A DNA stretch of 64,000 nt from Ferrovibrio xuzhouensis (GCF_042648965.1 NZ_JBHRYJ010000007.1:134821-198820); one strand, 5' to 3'. Positions 30,235-38,747 are shown, counted from the first letter of the stretch. Made by a program: numbers and translations. The notes: generated by a model from the letters alone, not told the origin.

Positions 30235-30879
30235 ATGCCCCGCGCGAAGCGCCAGCCCGACACCATTCTGCCGCATGATGCGGCCGTCTCGCCGCGCGGC
30301 AGCGAGACCCGCCGGCGCATCCTCGATGCGGCGGCCCGCGCGCTGGTGGCCGGCGCGGGCGCCTGCGAGATCGCCGACGTGGCGCGGCTGGCCGGCGTGT
30401 CGGTCGGGCTCAGCTATCATTATTTCGGCTCCAAGGCCGGTCTGATCGCCGCGCTGGTCGAGGATTTCTACGACCGCTTCGAGGCGGCGGTGATGGACGT
30501 CAACCCGAAGCCCGGCGCCGGCTGGGCCGAGCGCGAGCGGCTGCGGCTCGAACGCATGGTCGCCTTCCATTATGCCGATGCGCTGGCGCCGCTGATCCTC
30601 GGCCGCTTAAGCCGTGAGCCGGAAGTCGCCGCCGTCGAGGCGGCGCGCATCGCCGGCCACATCAAGCTTGCCGCCCATAACATCGAACTGGCGCAGGGCC
30701 GCCGCGAAATCCCCGCCGATCTCGACGCCCATCTGCTCGGCGCCATGATCCTCGGCGGCCTGCGGCAGGCGATCGGCCGGGTACTGGCGATGCCGCGGCG
30801 GCCGGGGCGTGAGCGCATCGCCGCCCAGCTCTGGCAGTTCATCGCCGGCACCGCCCGGCTGCAGGAGGCCGGATCATGA
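30235..30879 (+). CDS. TetR family transcriptional regulator
   Basis: 214 residues. N-terminal HTH at about 25-70 (ETRRRILDAAARALVAGAG, IADVARLAGVSVGLSYHYFGSKAGLIAALV), then a helical ligand domain. The ligand is unknown; context (P450 before, Rieske oxygenase after) suggests an aromatic or lipid-like effector. Its stop overlaps the Rieske gene start (ATGA), so both are in one transcript under the palindromic site just upstream, giving likely autoregulation and control of the oxygenase. Confidence 0.9.
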   Translation: MPRAKRQPDTILPHDAAVSPRGSETRRRILDAAARALVAGAGACEIADVARLAGVSVGLSYHYFGSKAGLIAALVEDFYDRFEAAVMDVNPKPGAGWAERERLRLERMVAFHYADALAPLILGRLSREPEVAAVEAARIAGHIKLAAHNIELAQGRREIPADLDAHLLGAMILGGLRQAIGRVLAMPRRPGRERIAAQLWQFIAGTARLQEAGS

Positions 30880-32027
30880 AACCAGCCACAGCATCCGACT
30901 GGCTCGACCGCACCCGCCGGCATATGGCGGCGGGCAGCACCGACATGGCCGACCAGGTCACCCGCATCGATACCGCGCGCTATGTCGATCCGGTGCGGCT
31001 GGCGGCCGAGGAAAGCACCCTGTTCCGGCGGTATCCGGTTGCGGTCAGCTTTGCATCGAAGCTGGCGAAGCCCGGCGATTATGTCACCCATGACCTGCTC
31101 GACCTGCCTTTGCTGCTGACCCGGGACCAGGGTGGGCGGCTCAACGCCTTTCTCAATGTCTGCCGGCATCGCGGTGCCAAGCTGGTCTGGGAGCGTGGCG
31201 GCTGTGGCCGGCGGGCGCTGGTCTGTCCGTATCACGCCTGGACCTATGACATGGCGGGTGCCCTGCGCGGCATCCCGCATGAGGACGGCTTTGCGGGGGT
31301 GGACAGGGCGACCCGTGGCCTGGTCCGCCTGCCGGTGGCGGAGGCCTTCGGTCTGGTCTTCGTGGTCCCCAGCCCGGGTGAGGCTTACGATTTCGACGGT
31401 TTCCTCGGCGGCATCCGTGACGACCTCGACAGCTTTGGCCTTGGCGACCATGTGCTGTACGACGAGCGCGAGATCGGCGTGGCGGCGAACTGGAAGGTGG
31501 TGGTCGAAGGAGGGCTCGAGACCTACCACGTCCGCCATGCCCACCGGACGACCATCGCGCCGATGTTTACCGACAATGTCATCGTCGCCGACCGGCTCGA
31601 TCCGCACATGCGGCTGTTTTTCACCAAGCAGGTGGCGCAGGATCTGACCCGGTCGGACGGGACACGGCTGTCCGTGCGCGATTACGGCAACCTGCTTTAC
31701 TTCATTTTTCCCAACCTGTTGATCCTGGTCCAGCCGGACCACGCCACCGCGATGATCGTCCTGCCCGATGGCACCGATGCCTGCCGCATCCATGGCGGCG
31801 CCCTGATCCCGCAGCCGGCCGAAACGCCGAAGGCGCGGGCACACTGGGACCGCAACGTGAAGATCTTCTGGGACGCGCTCGACGAAGATTTTCAGATGGC
31901 CCAGGCAATCCAGCGCGGCTTCCGCTCCGGTGCCAACAGCCACCTAACCTTCGGCCGCTTCGAGCAGGGCTGTGGCTGGTTCCATGACAGCATGGACCGG
32001 GCGCTGGCCGCCGAACCATCGGCTTGA
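30876..32027 (+). CDS. Rieske non-heme iron oxygenase, alpha subunit
   Basis: 383 residues. Rieske [2Fe-2S] ligands Cys96/His98 in CRHRG and Cys117/His120 in CPYHAW; mononuclear iron ligands His218 and His223 in ETYHVRHAH, with a C-terminal acidic ligand near DALDEDF. Resembles aromatic-ring-hydroxylating or choline/carnitine-type oxygenase alpha subunits. No beta subunit, ferredoxin or reductase is in the vicinity, so it is an alpha-only type or borrows partners. Co-transcribed with the TetR gene. Confidence 0.9.
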   Translation: MKPATASDWLDRTRRHMAAGSTDMADQVTRIDTARYVDPVRLAAEESTLFRRYPVAVSFASKLAKPGDYVTHDLLDLPLLLTRDQGGRLNAFLNVCRHRGAKLVWERGGCGRRALVCPYHAWTYDMAGALRGIPHEDGFAGVDRATRGLVRLPVAEAFGLVFVVPSPGEAYDFDGFLGGIRDDLDSFGLGDHVLYDEREIGVAANWKVVVEGGLETYHVRHAHRTTIAPMFTDNVIVADRLDPHMRLFFTKQVAQDLTRSDGTRLSVRDYGNLLYFIFPNLLILVQPDHATAMIVLPDGTDACRIHGGALIPQPAETPKARAHWDRNVKIFWDALDEDFQMAQAIQRGFRSGANSHLTFGRFEQGCGWFHDSMDRALAAEPSA

Positions 32028-32069
32028 TCTGGATCAACATTAAACATAAGAAAATTGTATAAAAGATTT

Positions 32070-32097
32070 CCACGGCCGTGATCTGGTCCGGCCGTGG
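32070..32097 (+). promoter_or_regulatory. Hairpin overlapping the ribosome site of the first YeeE gene
   Basis: CCACGGCC (32070-32077) pairs with GGCCGTGG (32090-32097) around 12 nt. The right arm runs into the Shine-Dalgarno GGGAGG (32096-32101), so the hairpin could mask it. An AT-rich tract with TATAAA at 32058-32063 stands just upstream and may be the -10. Confidence 0.45.
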
Positions 32098-32106
32098 GAG
32101 GTGTTC

Positions 32107-32622
32107 ATGTTCGCACTCACCGACAAGGCCTGGTCGCCTTATGCTGCCGGCATCCTGATCGGGTTGCTGCAGATTCCCGCATTTTTGCTGATCCACACGG
32201 CGCTCGGCGCCTCGTCGGCCTATGTCACCATTGCCGGGCATCTTGCCGGGATCATCGATCCGGGCATCGCGCAGATTGAGTATGTGGCGAAACATCTGGC
32301 TGGCGCCAAGAACTGGTGGCAGGTCGCGCTGGTGGGCGGCATTGCGCTCGGCGCGGCCCTGTCGGCGCGGCTGTCCGGTTCGCGGCGCGCGGTCATGTCC
32401 TATGCCTGGTCGCGTGGCCTCGGCATCACCTCGCTGGCGGGCCGTCTGCCGCTCGCCTTTGCGGCCGGCTTCATCATGCTGTTCGGCGCCCGCGTCGCCG
32501 ATGGCTGCACCAGCGGCCATGGCCTGTCAGGGATGGCCCAGCTTGCCATCAGTTCCTTCATCGCCGTTACCGCAATGTTCGCCGGCGGCATCGCTACCGC
32601 GATGCTGATGCGGCGCGTGTAA
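32107..32622 (+). CDS. YeeE/YedE family sulfur transport protein, first half
   Basis: 171 residues, about four membrane segments. Conserved Cys in ARVADGCTSGHGLSG, the thiosulfate-handling motif of the YeeE/YedE (TsuA-type) family; the canonical protein is twice as long and here the two halves are separate genes. Would import thiosulfate or related sulfane sulfur. ATG 32107 with GGGAGG 5 nt upstream. Forms an operon with the next gene (11 nt gap). Confidence 0.88.
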   Translation: MFALTDKAWSPYAAGILIGLLQIPAFLLIHTALGASSAYVTIAGHLAGIIDPGIAQIEYVAKHLAGAKNWWQVALVGGIALGAALSARLSGSRRAVMSYAWSRGLGITSLAGRLPLAFAAGFIMLFGARVADGCTSGHGLSGMAQLAISSFIAVTAMFAGGIATAMLMRRV

Positions 32623-32633
32623 GGGAGGCTGTC

Positions 32634-33251
32634 ATGAGCGTGATCTCCGCCATCCTGATCGGTCTGGCCATGGGGCTGGTCTTCGGCTTCGCCCTGGAAA
32701 AGTCGCGCGTGTTTGAACCGGGCATCATCCTTGGCCAGATGCAGTTGCGCAATTTCACCATGCTGAAGGTCTTTCTGAGCGCGGTCGCCACCGGTCTTGT
32801 CGTGCTGGCAGCCCTCAATGGCTTTGGGTTCGTCAGCCTGTCGCCGAAGGCCACGCTGTATGCGGCCGATGTCGTCGGTGGCCTGCTGCTTGGCGTCGGC
32901 ATCAGCCTGGCTGGCGGCTGCCCCGGCACGGTGCTGGTCCAGATCGGTGCCGGCTACCGGGATGCCTGGGCAACCCTGCTTGGCGGCATTGCCGGCGCCA
33001 TGACCTTCGGCTATCTCGAACCGACCCTGCACCCCTGGATCAGCGGCGGTCCCGGCAAACTCACCCTCAACCAGCTTGTTGGTCTGCCGTTCTGGCCGGT
33101 GGCATTGGCCGCTGCCGCCCTGCTGGTGGTCGTGCTGGTGCTGCTGGAACGCTGGCGCCCCTGGCGCGGCGAACTGGGCGCGGATGTCGATGGAGACACC
33201 AGCGAACAGATCGCCTCGGCGCCCGCTATGCGGCAGCGGCCTCAGCATTGA
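32634..33251 (+). CDS. YeeE/YedE family sulfur transport protein, second half
   Basis: 205 residues with about four membrane segments (ISAILIGLAMGLVFGFAL onward). The GISLAGGCPGTVLVQIGAGY block carries the second conserved Cys. It completes the half-transporter encoded just upstream. ATG 32634 has GGGAGG 5 nt upstream, the same spacing as its partner. The C-terminal 30 residues are cytoplasmic and charged. In other bacteria such pairs are controlled by a sulfide-responsive ArsR repressor (BigR/SqrR); none is in this window. Confidence 0.88.
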   Translation: MSVISAILIGLAMGLVFGFALEKSRVFEPGIILGQMQLRNFTMLKVFLSAVATGLVVLAALNGFGFVSLSPKATLYAADVVGGLLLGVGISLAGGCPGTVLVQIGAGYRDAWATLLGGIAGAMTFGYLEPTLHPWISGGPGKLTLNQLVGLPFWPVALAAAALLVVVLVLLERWRPWRGELGADVDGDTSEQIASAPAMRQRPQH

Positions 33252-33411
33252 TGGCGGTGACCTGTCCGCCCTTCTGGGCGGTGTAGTTGGCGGCGACGGC
33301 TACCCGTCAGCGCGCCCTCTCGACGAGCCCGTTGGAAGCCCGCTCGCAGGCACCCAGCGGCGGCGGCAGGGCGGTCTGGCATTCGGCGGAACCGGCGGCT
33401 AAACTTCCTGC

Positions 33412-33723
33412 ATGGCCAGAAACACCACGAAGATGACCAGCCGTTACTATGTCGCGGGCCGCGTCCAGGGGGTCGGTTACCGGCACTGGCTCGTGCAGCG
33501 CGCCCGGGCGCTCAGCCTGGTCGGCTGGGTCCGGAACCGACGTGACGGCCGGGTCGAGGTGGTCGCCTATGGCGAGAAGGATGTCCTCGATACCCTGGAG
33601 CGGGATCTGGCCGGCGGCCCGCCGGCGGCCGATGTCACCGGCGTCGAGACCGCCCCGGTCACCCCCGAGGAGGCCGAGCTGGCGGCACGGGCCACCGGCT
33701 TCGAGCAAAGCTCGACTGAATAG
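33412..33723 (+). CDS. Acylphosphatase
   Basis: 103 residues. Complete acylphosphatase fold motif: GRVQGVGYRHW with catalytic Arg24, and GWVRNRRDGRVEV with Asn42. Hydrolyses carboxyl-phosphate bonds such as acetyl phosphate. ATG 33412 is used; ATG at 33433, closer to the fold, is possible. The 160 bp between the YeeE gene and this one holds nothing clear. Confidence 0.92.
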   Translation: MARNTTKMTSRYYVAGRVQGVGYRHWLVQRARALSLVGWVRNRRDGRVEVVAYGEKDVLDTLERDLAGGPPAADVTGVETAPVTPEEAELAARATGFEQSSTE

Positions 33724-33744
33724 TCTGAAACTCATCCTAGGGTC

Positions 33745-33999
33745 ATGAAAAACAATAAAACTATGAAGTTGACGCTAAAGCAGTGGCTGATCTGCTATGC
33801 TGGCTCGCTGGGCTTTGGTGGGGTGACCTGGTGGGCAACCGGCAGCCCGTGGATCGGTGGCGGCGTGCTGGTCGGCTTCACGGCAGTCTATGTCTTTTCC
33901 CTAGCCGGCAAGGCGCGGGGCGCGGCCGCCGAAATCGATCCCGAAGGGCTGTCGCGCCAGCAGAAGCGCGCGCTCAACAGGAAGAATAAAGATAAGTGA
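33745..33999 (+). CDS. Small two-span membrane protein
   Basis: 84 residues. A Lys-rich start (MKNNKTMKLTLKQ), two hydrophobic segments (WLICYAGSLGFGGVTWWATG and WIGGGVLVGFTAVYVFSLAG) and a charged tail ending in RQQKRALNRKNKDK. Family not recognised. The start and end are A-rich compared with neighbours. The AT-rich stretch between its stop and lipB (34000-34027) contains no feature I can name. Confidence 0.65.
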   Translation: MKNNKTMKLTLKQWLICYAGSLGFGGVTWWATGSPWIGGGVLVGFTAVYVFSLAGKARGAAAEIDPEGLSRQQKRALNRKNKDK

Positions 34000-34027
34000 A
34001 ATTATGATGTTAATTTAGATATATGAT

Positions 34028-34795
34028 CTAATCTGTCGCGCAGGTGGCGCCCAGCCGCTCGAGCAGGGCCGGCCCCACGGTTTCCCGCAGCATCAGGTCG
34101 ACATCGGGCAGGGTGGCGGTCAGGCCGAGATCGACCAGCGAGGTCACGCCGAAGGGTTCGGCTGCGGTCTGGCGGATGCCGCAGGCGACGATGCCGTCGT
34201 AATGGCCGAGATCCGGTTCCACATTGAAACTGAGGCCGTGGAAGGTGACCCAGTGGCGGACGCGCACGCCGATGGCGGCGATCTTGTCCTCGCGGCCCGG
34301 CCCCTGGGTGGCGCTGCGGTCGACCCAGACCCCGACCCGGCCGTCGCGGATCTCGCCGCGCAGGTTGAACTTCGCCAGGGTAGCGATCACCCAGTCCTCC
34401 ATCCGGCAGACGAAGGCACGCACGTCCTTCCCGCGCCGGTTGAGGTCCAGCATGATATAGGCGATGCGCTGGCCGGGGCCGTGATAGGTGAACTGGCCCC
34501 CCCGACCGGTCTTGTAGACCGGAAACCGCGGGTCCAGCAGGTCACCCTCCTTGGCCGAGGTGCCGGCGGTGTAGAGCGCCGGGTGTTCCAGCAGCCAGAT
34601 CGCCTCGCGGGCGGTGCCGGCGCGGATTTCGGCGACCCGCTGTTCCATGGCCGCCAGGGCGGTCTCGTAGGGGACCGGCCGGTCGCTGACCAGCCACTCC
34701 ACCGGGCCGGCCGGGGTGTCGATTACCTCGACGGGCGGGGGCAGGGCGACGGCCGGCGGGGCCTCCATCTGGACGGATTCGAGCTGGACGGACAT
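34028..34795 (-). CDS. lipB: Octanoyltransferase LipB
   Basis: 255-residue lipoyl(octanoyl) transferase moving octanoyl groups from ACP to lipoyl domains. RGGQFTYHGPGQ at 98-109, catalytic Lys171 in KIAAIGVRV and acyl-accepting Cys205 in GIVACGI are all present. About 25 extra Pro/Val-rich residues at the N-terminus precede the usual start of the domain, so the true start may be internal. Divergent from the FliN-like gene. Confidence 0.95.
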   Translation of the reverse strand: MSVQLESVQMEAPPAVALPPPVEVIDTPAGPVEWLVSDRPVPYETALAAMEQRVAEIRAGTAREAIWLLEHPALYTAGTSAKEGDLLDPRFPVYKTGRGGQFTYHGPGQRIAYIMLDLNRRGKDVRAFVCRMEDWVIATLAKFNLRGEIRDGRVGVWVDRSATQGPGREDKIAAIGVRVRHWVTFHGLSFNVEPDLGHYDGIVACGIRQTAAEPFGVTSLVDLGLTATLPDVDLMLRETVGPALLERLGATCATD

Positions 34796-34876
34796 CTGTG
34801 GGCGACCCCGGGCTTAACCCTGTGCTAACCTAGCAGGGTTACTTAGCGTCTGTGGCACGCGGAAGGAAGGTGCGGC

Positions 34877-35116
34877 ATGGCCAGCAATACGGCGGTTAAT
34901 GACGTCTCGGTGGAAATCTCGGTGGTGCTGGGCAAGGCAACCATGCCGATCCACCAGGTGCTGAAAGTGGGCCGCGGTGCCGTCATCGAGCTCGATGCCA
35001 GCGTCGACGACCATGCCTGGATCTTTGCCAACAACAAGCTGATCGCCCGGGGCGAAATCGTCATTTCCGGGGAAAAGGTCGCCATCTCCATCACCGACAC
35101 CATGTCGGACGATTAG
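34877..35116 (+). CDS. Stand-alone FliN-like (SpoA domain) protein
   Basis: 79 residues that consist of one FliN/SpoA domain: VEISVVLGKATMPIHQVLKV, RGAVIELD, NNKLIARGEIVISG and VAISIT match the flagellar motor-switch protein FliN closely. No other flagellar gene is nearby and the usual N-terminal extension is absent. It could be the organism's FliN at a detached locus, or a separate short C-ring component. Good ribosome site AAGGAAGG. Confidence 0.85.
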   Translation: MASNTAVNDVSVEISVVLGKATMPIHQVLKVGRGAVIELDASVDDHAWIFANNKLIARGEIVISGEKVAISITDTMSDD

Positions 35117-35129
35117 GCCGGCCGCGGCC

Positions 35130-35164
35130 TTGAACCGGACGCGGGGATTTGCTATTTCCCCGCG
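35130..35164 (+). promoter_or_regulatory. Candidate promoter and hairpin before tRNA-Leu
   Basis: TTGAAC (35130-35135) and TATTTC (35153-35158) are 17 nt apart and 18 nt before the tRNA, a plausible sigma-70-type promoter. The same stretch holds a perfect 8-bp inverted repeat CGCGGGGA/TCCCCGCG (35140-35147, 35157-35164) that could also end the FliN-like transcript. The two readings compete. Confidence 0.4.
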
Positions 35165-35175
35165 TCGCCCGAAAT

Positions 35176-35262
35176 GCGGTCGTGGCGGAATTGGTAGACG
35201 CGCAGCCTTGAGGTGGCTGTGGCCGAAAGGCCGTGAAAGTTCGAGTCTTTTCGACCGCACCA
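35176..35262 (+). tRNA. tRNA-Leu (anticodon GAG)
   Basis: 87 nt including encoded CCA. Acceptor GCGGTCG/CGACCGC, anticodon stem CAGCC/GGCTG with loop TTGAGGT (GAG), the long variable arm GGCCGAAAGGCC typical of class II tRNAs, and T arm GTTCGAGTC. A weak hairpin CCCGGA/TCCGGG (35271-35289) follows. Confidence 0.97.
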
Positions 35263-35270
35263 GTGCCTGC

Positions 35271-35289
35271 CCCGGATACCTGGTCCGGG
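35271..35289 (+). terminator. Weak hairpin after tRNA-Leu
   Basis: CCCGGA and TCCGGG form a 6-bp stem with a 7-nt loop nine bases after the tRNA, followed by TGCTTTCCC. The T-run is poor, so termination is only possible, not sure. Confidence 0.35.
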
Positions 35290-35439
35290 TGCTTTCCCGG
35301 GAGTGACCTGACCGGGCCGGTCTCCTGAAAATTTCCCAGAAATTTTGTCATGTTGCGGTCATCCGAGGCTGCCCTTGCGGCAGCTTTGCGGCATACTGCG
35401 CGCCCCAGTCAATTCACCAGTCCTGACGAGCCCGATCCC

Positions 35440-37743
35440 ATGAAAAACGACCTCGACCGCGCGGCGCTGGAATATCACCGGCTGCCGAAGCCGGGGAAAC
35501 TCGAAATCACCCCGACCAAGCCGCTCGGCACCCAGCGCGATCTGGCGCTCGCCTACAGCCCCGGCGTGGCCGCCGCCTGCACCGCCATCGTCGAGGATCC
35601 GGCTCAGGCTGCCGAGCTGACCGCGCGCGGCAACCTGATCGGCGTCATCTCCAACGGCACGGCTGTGCTGGGCCTGGGCAATATCGGCCCGCTGGCCTCC
35701 AAGCCGGTGATGGAGGGCAAGGCGGTCCTGTTCAAGAAATTCGCCGGCATCGACGTGTTCGACATCGAGATCAACGAGACCGACCCGGCCAAGCTGATCG
35801 ACATCATCGCGGCGCTGGAGCCGACCTTCGGCGGCATCAATCTGGAAGACATCAAGTCGCCGGAATGCTTCATCGTCGAAGGCGCCCTGCGCAAGAAGAT
35901 GAAGATCCCGGTCTTCCACGACGACCAGCACGGCACGGCGATCACTGTGGCCGCCGCGATCCTCAACGGCCTGCGCGTGGTGGGCAAGAAGATCGACGAG
36001 GTGCGCCTGGTGGCGTCCGGCGCCGGCGCCGCCGCGCTGGCCTGCCTCGACCTGCTGGTCGCGCTGGGCGTCAAGAAAGAGAATATCGTCGTCACCGATA
36101 TTGCCGGCGTGGTCTACGAGGGCCGCACCGAGCAGATGGACGAGTTCAAGGCGCGCTATGCCCGCCCGACCAACCACCGCACGCTGGGCGACGCGATTTC
36201 CGGCGCCGACGTCTTCCTCGGCCTGTCGGCCGCCAATGTGCTGAAGCCCGAGATGGTCAAGGCGATGGGGCCGAAGCCGCTGATCCTGGCGCTGGCCAAC
36301 CCGTCGCCGGAGATCTCGCCGGAACTGGCGAAAGAGGCGCGTCCCGACGCCATCATCGCCACCGGCCGTTCGGATTACCCGAACCAGGTCAACAACGTCC
36401 TGTGCTTCCCGTTCCTGTTCCGCGGCGCGCTCGATGTCGGTGCCACCACGATCAACACCGAGATGGAACTGGCGGCGGTGCGTGCCATCGCCGACCTGGC
36501 CATGGCGGAGATCTCCGACGTCGTCGCCCGTGCCTATGGCGCCGAAGAGCAGCTCAGCTTCGGCCCGGAGTATTTCATCCCGAAGCCGTTCGATCCGCGG
36601 CTGATCCTGCATATCGCGCCCGCCGTCGCCAAGGCGGCGATGGACAGCGGCGTGGCGAGCCGGCCGATCGCCGATATGGAAGCCTATCGCCAGGGGCTGG
36701 AGCGTTTCGTCTATCGCACCGGTCTGGTGATGCGTCCGACCATGGAGCGCGCCCGGCGCCGGCCGATGCGCCTGATCTACGCCGAGGGCGAGGACGAGCG
36801 CGTGCTGCGCGCCGCCCAGATCGTGCTGGACGACAAGCTGGCGCTGCCGACCCTGATCGGCCGTCGCGCTGTGGTCGAGACCCGCATCGAGAAACTCGGC
36901 CTGCGACTCAAGATCGGTGAAAATGTCGAGCTGATCGATCCCGAGAAGGACGACCGCTACCACGAATACTGGACCGGGTATCTCGCGCTGATGAAGCGCA
37001 AGGGTGTGGCGCCCGATGACGCGCGCACCATCATCCGCACCAACACCACGGTGATCGGCGCCATGGCGGTGCACCGTGGCGAGGCCGATGCGCTGCTCTG
37101 TGGCGCCATTGGCCAGTATGACCAGCATCTGCCGCATATCGTCGACGTGCTCGGCCTGCGGCCCGGCGCGCAACTGCCGGCGGCCATGCAGTTGCTGGTG
37201 CTGCCGCAGGGCATGCTGTTCATCGCCGACAGCAACGTCAATATCGACCCGACGCTGGACGAGATCGTCGCCATCGCCCGGTTGGCAGCGGAAGAGGTTC
37301 GGCGCTTCGGCCTGACACCGAAGATTGCCCTGCTGTCGCATTCGAATTTCGGCTCGTCGTCGGCGCCGTCGGCCCGCAAGATGCGCGAAGCCGTGCAGAG
37401 GTTGCAGGAAATGCTGCCCGACATCGAGATCGAGGGCGAGATGAAGGCCGATGCCGCGATCTCCGATGCCATCCGCGACAAGCTGATGCCCGACAGCAAC
37501 CTGAAGGGCTCGGCCAACCTGCTGATCATGCCGAACCTCGATGCGGCCAATATCTCGGCCAACCTGGTGCGCCAGATGGAGCAGGGCTTCTATGTCGGCC
37601 CGATCCTGATGGGTGCCGCGAAATCGGCTCATATCGTGTCGCGCCATGTCACCGTGCGCGGCCTGGTCAACATGAGCGCGGTCGCCGTGGTCGATGCCCA
37701 GGATCATGCCGACGGCGTGATGGGCCAGTGGTTGCGGGCTTAA
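35440..37743 (+). CDS. maeB: NADP-dependent malic enzyme with phosphotransacetylase-like domain
   Basis: 767 residues, the MaeB hybrid form. N-terminal malic enzyme domain (about 1-430): GTQRDLALAYSPGVAAAC, HDDQHGTAITVAAAILNGL with metal and substrate ligands, Rossmann GAGAAALACLDLL, and NPSPEISPELA. C-terminal domain (about 445-767) resembles phosphate acetyltransferase (IYAEGEDERVLRAAQIVLDD, NFGSSSAPSARKM) and is regulatory in known cases. Oxidative decarboxylation of malate to pyruvate with NADP. Start ATG 35440; the frame upstream is open but its residues are not family-like. Confidence 0.95.
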   Translation: MKNDLDRAALEYHRLPKPGKLEITPTKPLGTQRDLALAYSPGVAAACTAIVEDPAQAAELTARGNLIGVISNGTAVLGLGNIGPLASKPVMEGKAVLFKKFAGIDVFDIEINETDPAKLIDIIAALEPTFGGINLEDIKSPECFIVEGALRKKMKIPVFHDDQHGTAITVAAAILNGLRVVGKKIDEVRLVASGAGAAALACLDLLVALGVKKENIVVTDIAGVVYEGRTEQMDEFKARYARPTNHRTLGDAISGADVFLGLSAANVLKPEMVKAMGPKPLILALANPSPEISPELAKEARPDAIIATGRSDYPNQVNNVLCFPFLFRGALDVGATTINTEMELAAVRAIADLAMAEISDVVARAYGAEEQLSFGPEYFIPKPFDPRLILHIAPAVAKAAMDSGVASRPIADMEAYRQGLERFVYRTGLVMRPTMERARRRPMRLIYAEGEDERVLRAAQIVLDDKLALPTLIGRRAVVETRIEKLGLRLKIGENVELIDPEKDDRYHEYWTGYLALMKRKGVAPDDARTIIRTNTTVIGAMAVHRGEADALLCGAIGQYDQHLPHIVDVLGLRPGAQLPAAMQLLVLPQGMLFIADSNVNIDPTLDEIVAIARLAAEEVRRFGLTPKIALLSHSNFGSSSAPSARKMREAVQRLQEMLPDIEIEGEMKADAAISDAIRDKLMPDSNLKGSANLLIMPNLDAANISANLVRQMEQGFYVGPILMGAAKSAHIVSRHVTVRGLVNMSAVAVVDAQDHADGVMGQWLRA

Positions 37744-37758
37744 GCGCCTGATCTCTCC

Positions 37759-38643
37759 TCAGTGACCGATGACGGGATGCCGCGCGGCGGCATCCCAGTC
37801 ATGTCCGGCGGCGAAATCGCGCAGCTGGCGCACGCCGGTATCCTCACCGTCGCGCCAGACCAGCCCGATGCGATGGGCATCGCGCAGTTCCGGCAAAGTC
37901 AGTGTGGCGATCCCCGGGCTGTCCAGCCACTGCGGCAGGATGGCGATGCCGATACCGGCTTCGACCAACGCCAGCAGGCCGGCATCGCTTTCGGCGCGGC
38001 CGATGATGCGCGGCCGCACATTCTGAGCGGCGAACAGTCGTTCGGCCGCCGGCATGATGGCGGCCTGCGGCCGGATCACGAAGGGCAGGTCCTGCAGGTC
38101 GGCGATGCGGGCCGTGTTGCGGTGGGCCAGCGCATGACGCGCCGGCACGGCGAGCAGGTAGCGCTGGCGGAACAGCGCCAGCGCCTCGGTTCCCGTATCA
38201 TCGTCCATCGGCAGGATGGCCGCATCGATGCGGCCCATCTGCAGGCGGCGGCTGAGCGTCGCGGCCGGCTGCTCCAGGGTTTCCAGTGCCATATCGGGGT
38301 GGGCCGAGGCGAACCCGCCGAGCAGGGCGGCGAGGCGCTGCTGTGGCAGGTCGGTGCTGTAGCCGATGCGCAGCCGCTGGCGGGCCGGGCGCGCCTGCCG
38401 CAGTTCGCGCCGGGCCACCGTCCATTCCTGCAGCAGCAGGCGGGCATGGGGCATGAAGCGCGCGCCGGCGGGGGTGAGTTGCGCACTGCGGCCGCGCTCG
38501 AACAGGATAGCGCCCAGCGATTGTTCCAGCCGCTTGATGCCGGCCGACAGCGTCGGCTGGGTCACATTGGCGCGCTCGGCGCCGCGGGTGAAGCTGCCGG
38601 TCTCGACCACGGCCATGAAATAGCGGATCAGGGTCAGATTCAT
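37759..38643 (-). CDS. LysR family transcriptional regulator
   Basis: 294 residues. N-terminal winged HTH (LIRYFMAVVETGSFTRGAE, NVTQPTLSAGIKRLEQSLGA), then a periplasmic-binding-like effector domain from about 90. It is divergent from a thioesterase gene and the shared 104-bp region carries strong inverted repeats, one with the T-N11-A form of LysR boxes, so autoregulation and control of the thioesterase (and perhaps isovaleryl-CoA dehydrogenase) are likely. Effector unknown. Confidence 0.92.
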   Translation of the reverse strand: MNLTLIRYFMAVVETGSFTRGAERANVTQPTLSAGIKRLEQSLGAILFERGRSAQLTPAGARFMPHARLLLQEWTVARRELRQARPARQRLRIGYSTDLPQQRLAALLGGFASAHPDMALETLEQPAATLSRRLQMGRIDAAILPMDDDTGTEALALFRQRYLLAVPARHALAHRNTARIADLQDLPFVIRPQAAIMPAAERLFAAQNVRPRIIGRAESDAGLLALVEAGIGIAILPQWLDSPGIATLTLPELRDAHRIGLVWRDGEDTGVRQLRDFAAGHDWDAAARHPVIGH

Positions 38644-38648
38644 GGCGC

Positions 38649-38694
38649 ATAGAGAAAAACTATTCCCGGAATAAAAACAATTGATTTTCTCTAT
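38649..38694 (+). promoter_or_regulatory. Nested inverted repeats between lysR and thioesterase genes
   Basis: Outer arms ATAGAGAAAA (38649-38658) and TTTTCTCTAT (38685-38694) are a perfect 10-bp inverted repeat 26 nt apart. Between them TATTCC-C-GGAATA (38661-38673) is a second perfect repeat fitting the LysR T-N11-A rule. The AT-rich block stands out against GC-rich surroundings. The outer motif recurs at 47555-47567. Confidence 0.65.
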
Positions 38695-38747
38695 TCACCC
38701 GGCCGGGGTATCAGGGCAGGCAGGGAAACGACCGAAAGGGCAGCCAC

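Noticed and set aside
33226..33305. Short minus-strand reading NYTAQKGGQVTAINAEAAAA after the YeeE gene
   Set aside because: Closed by a stop just upstream and overlapping the YeeE 3' end; too short to call a gene remnant.
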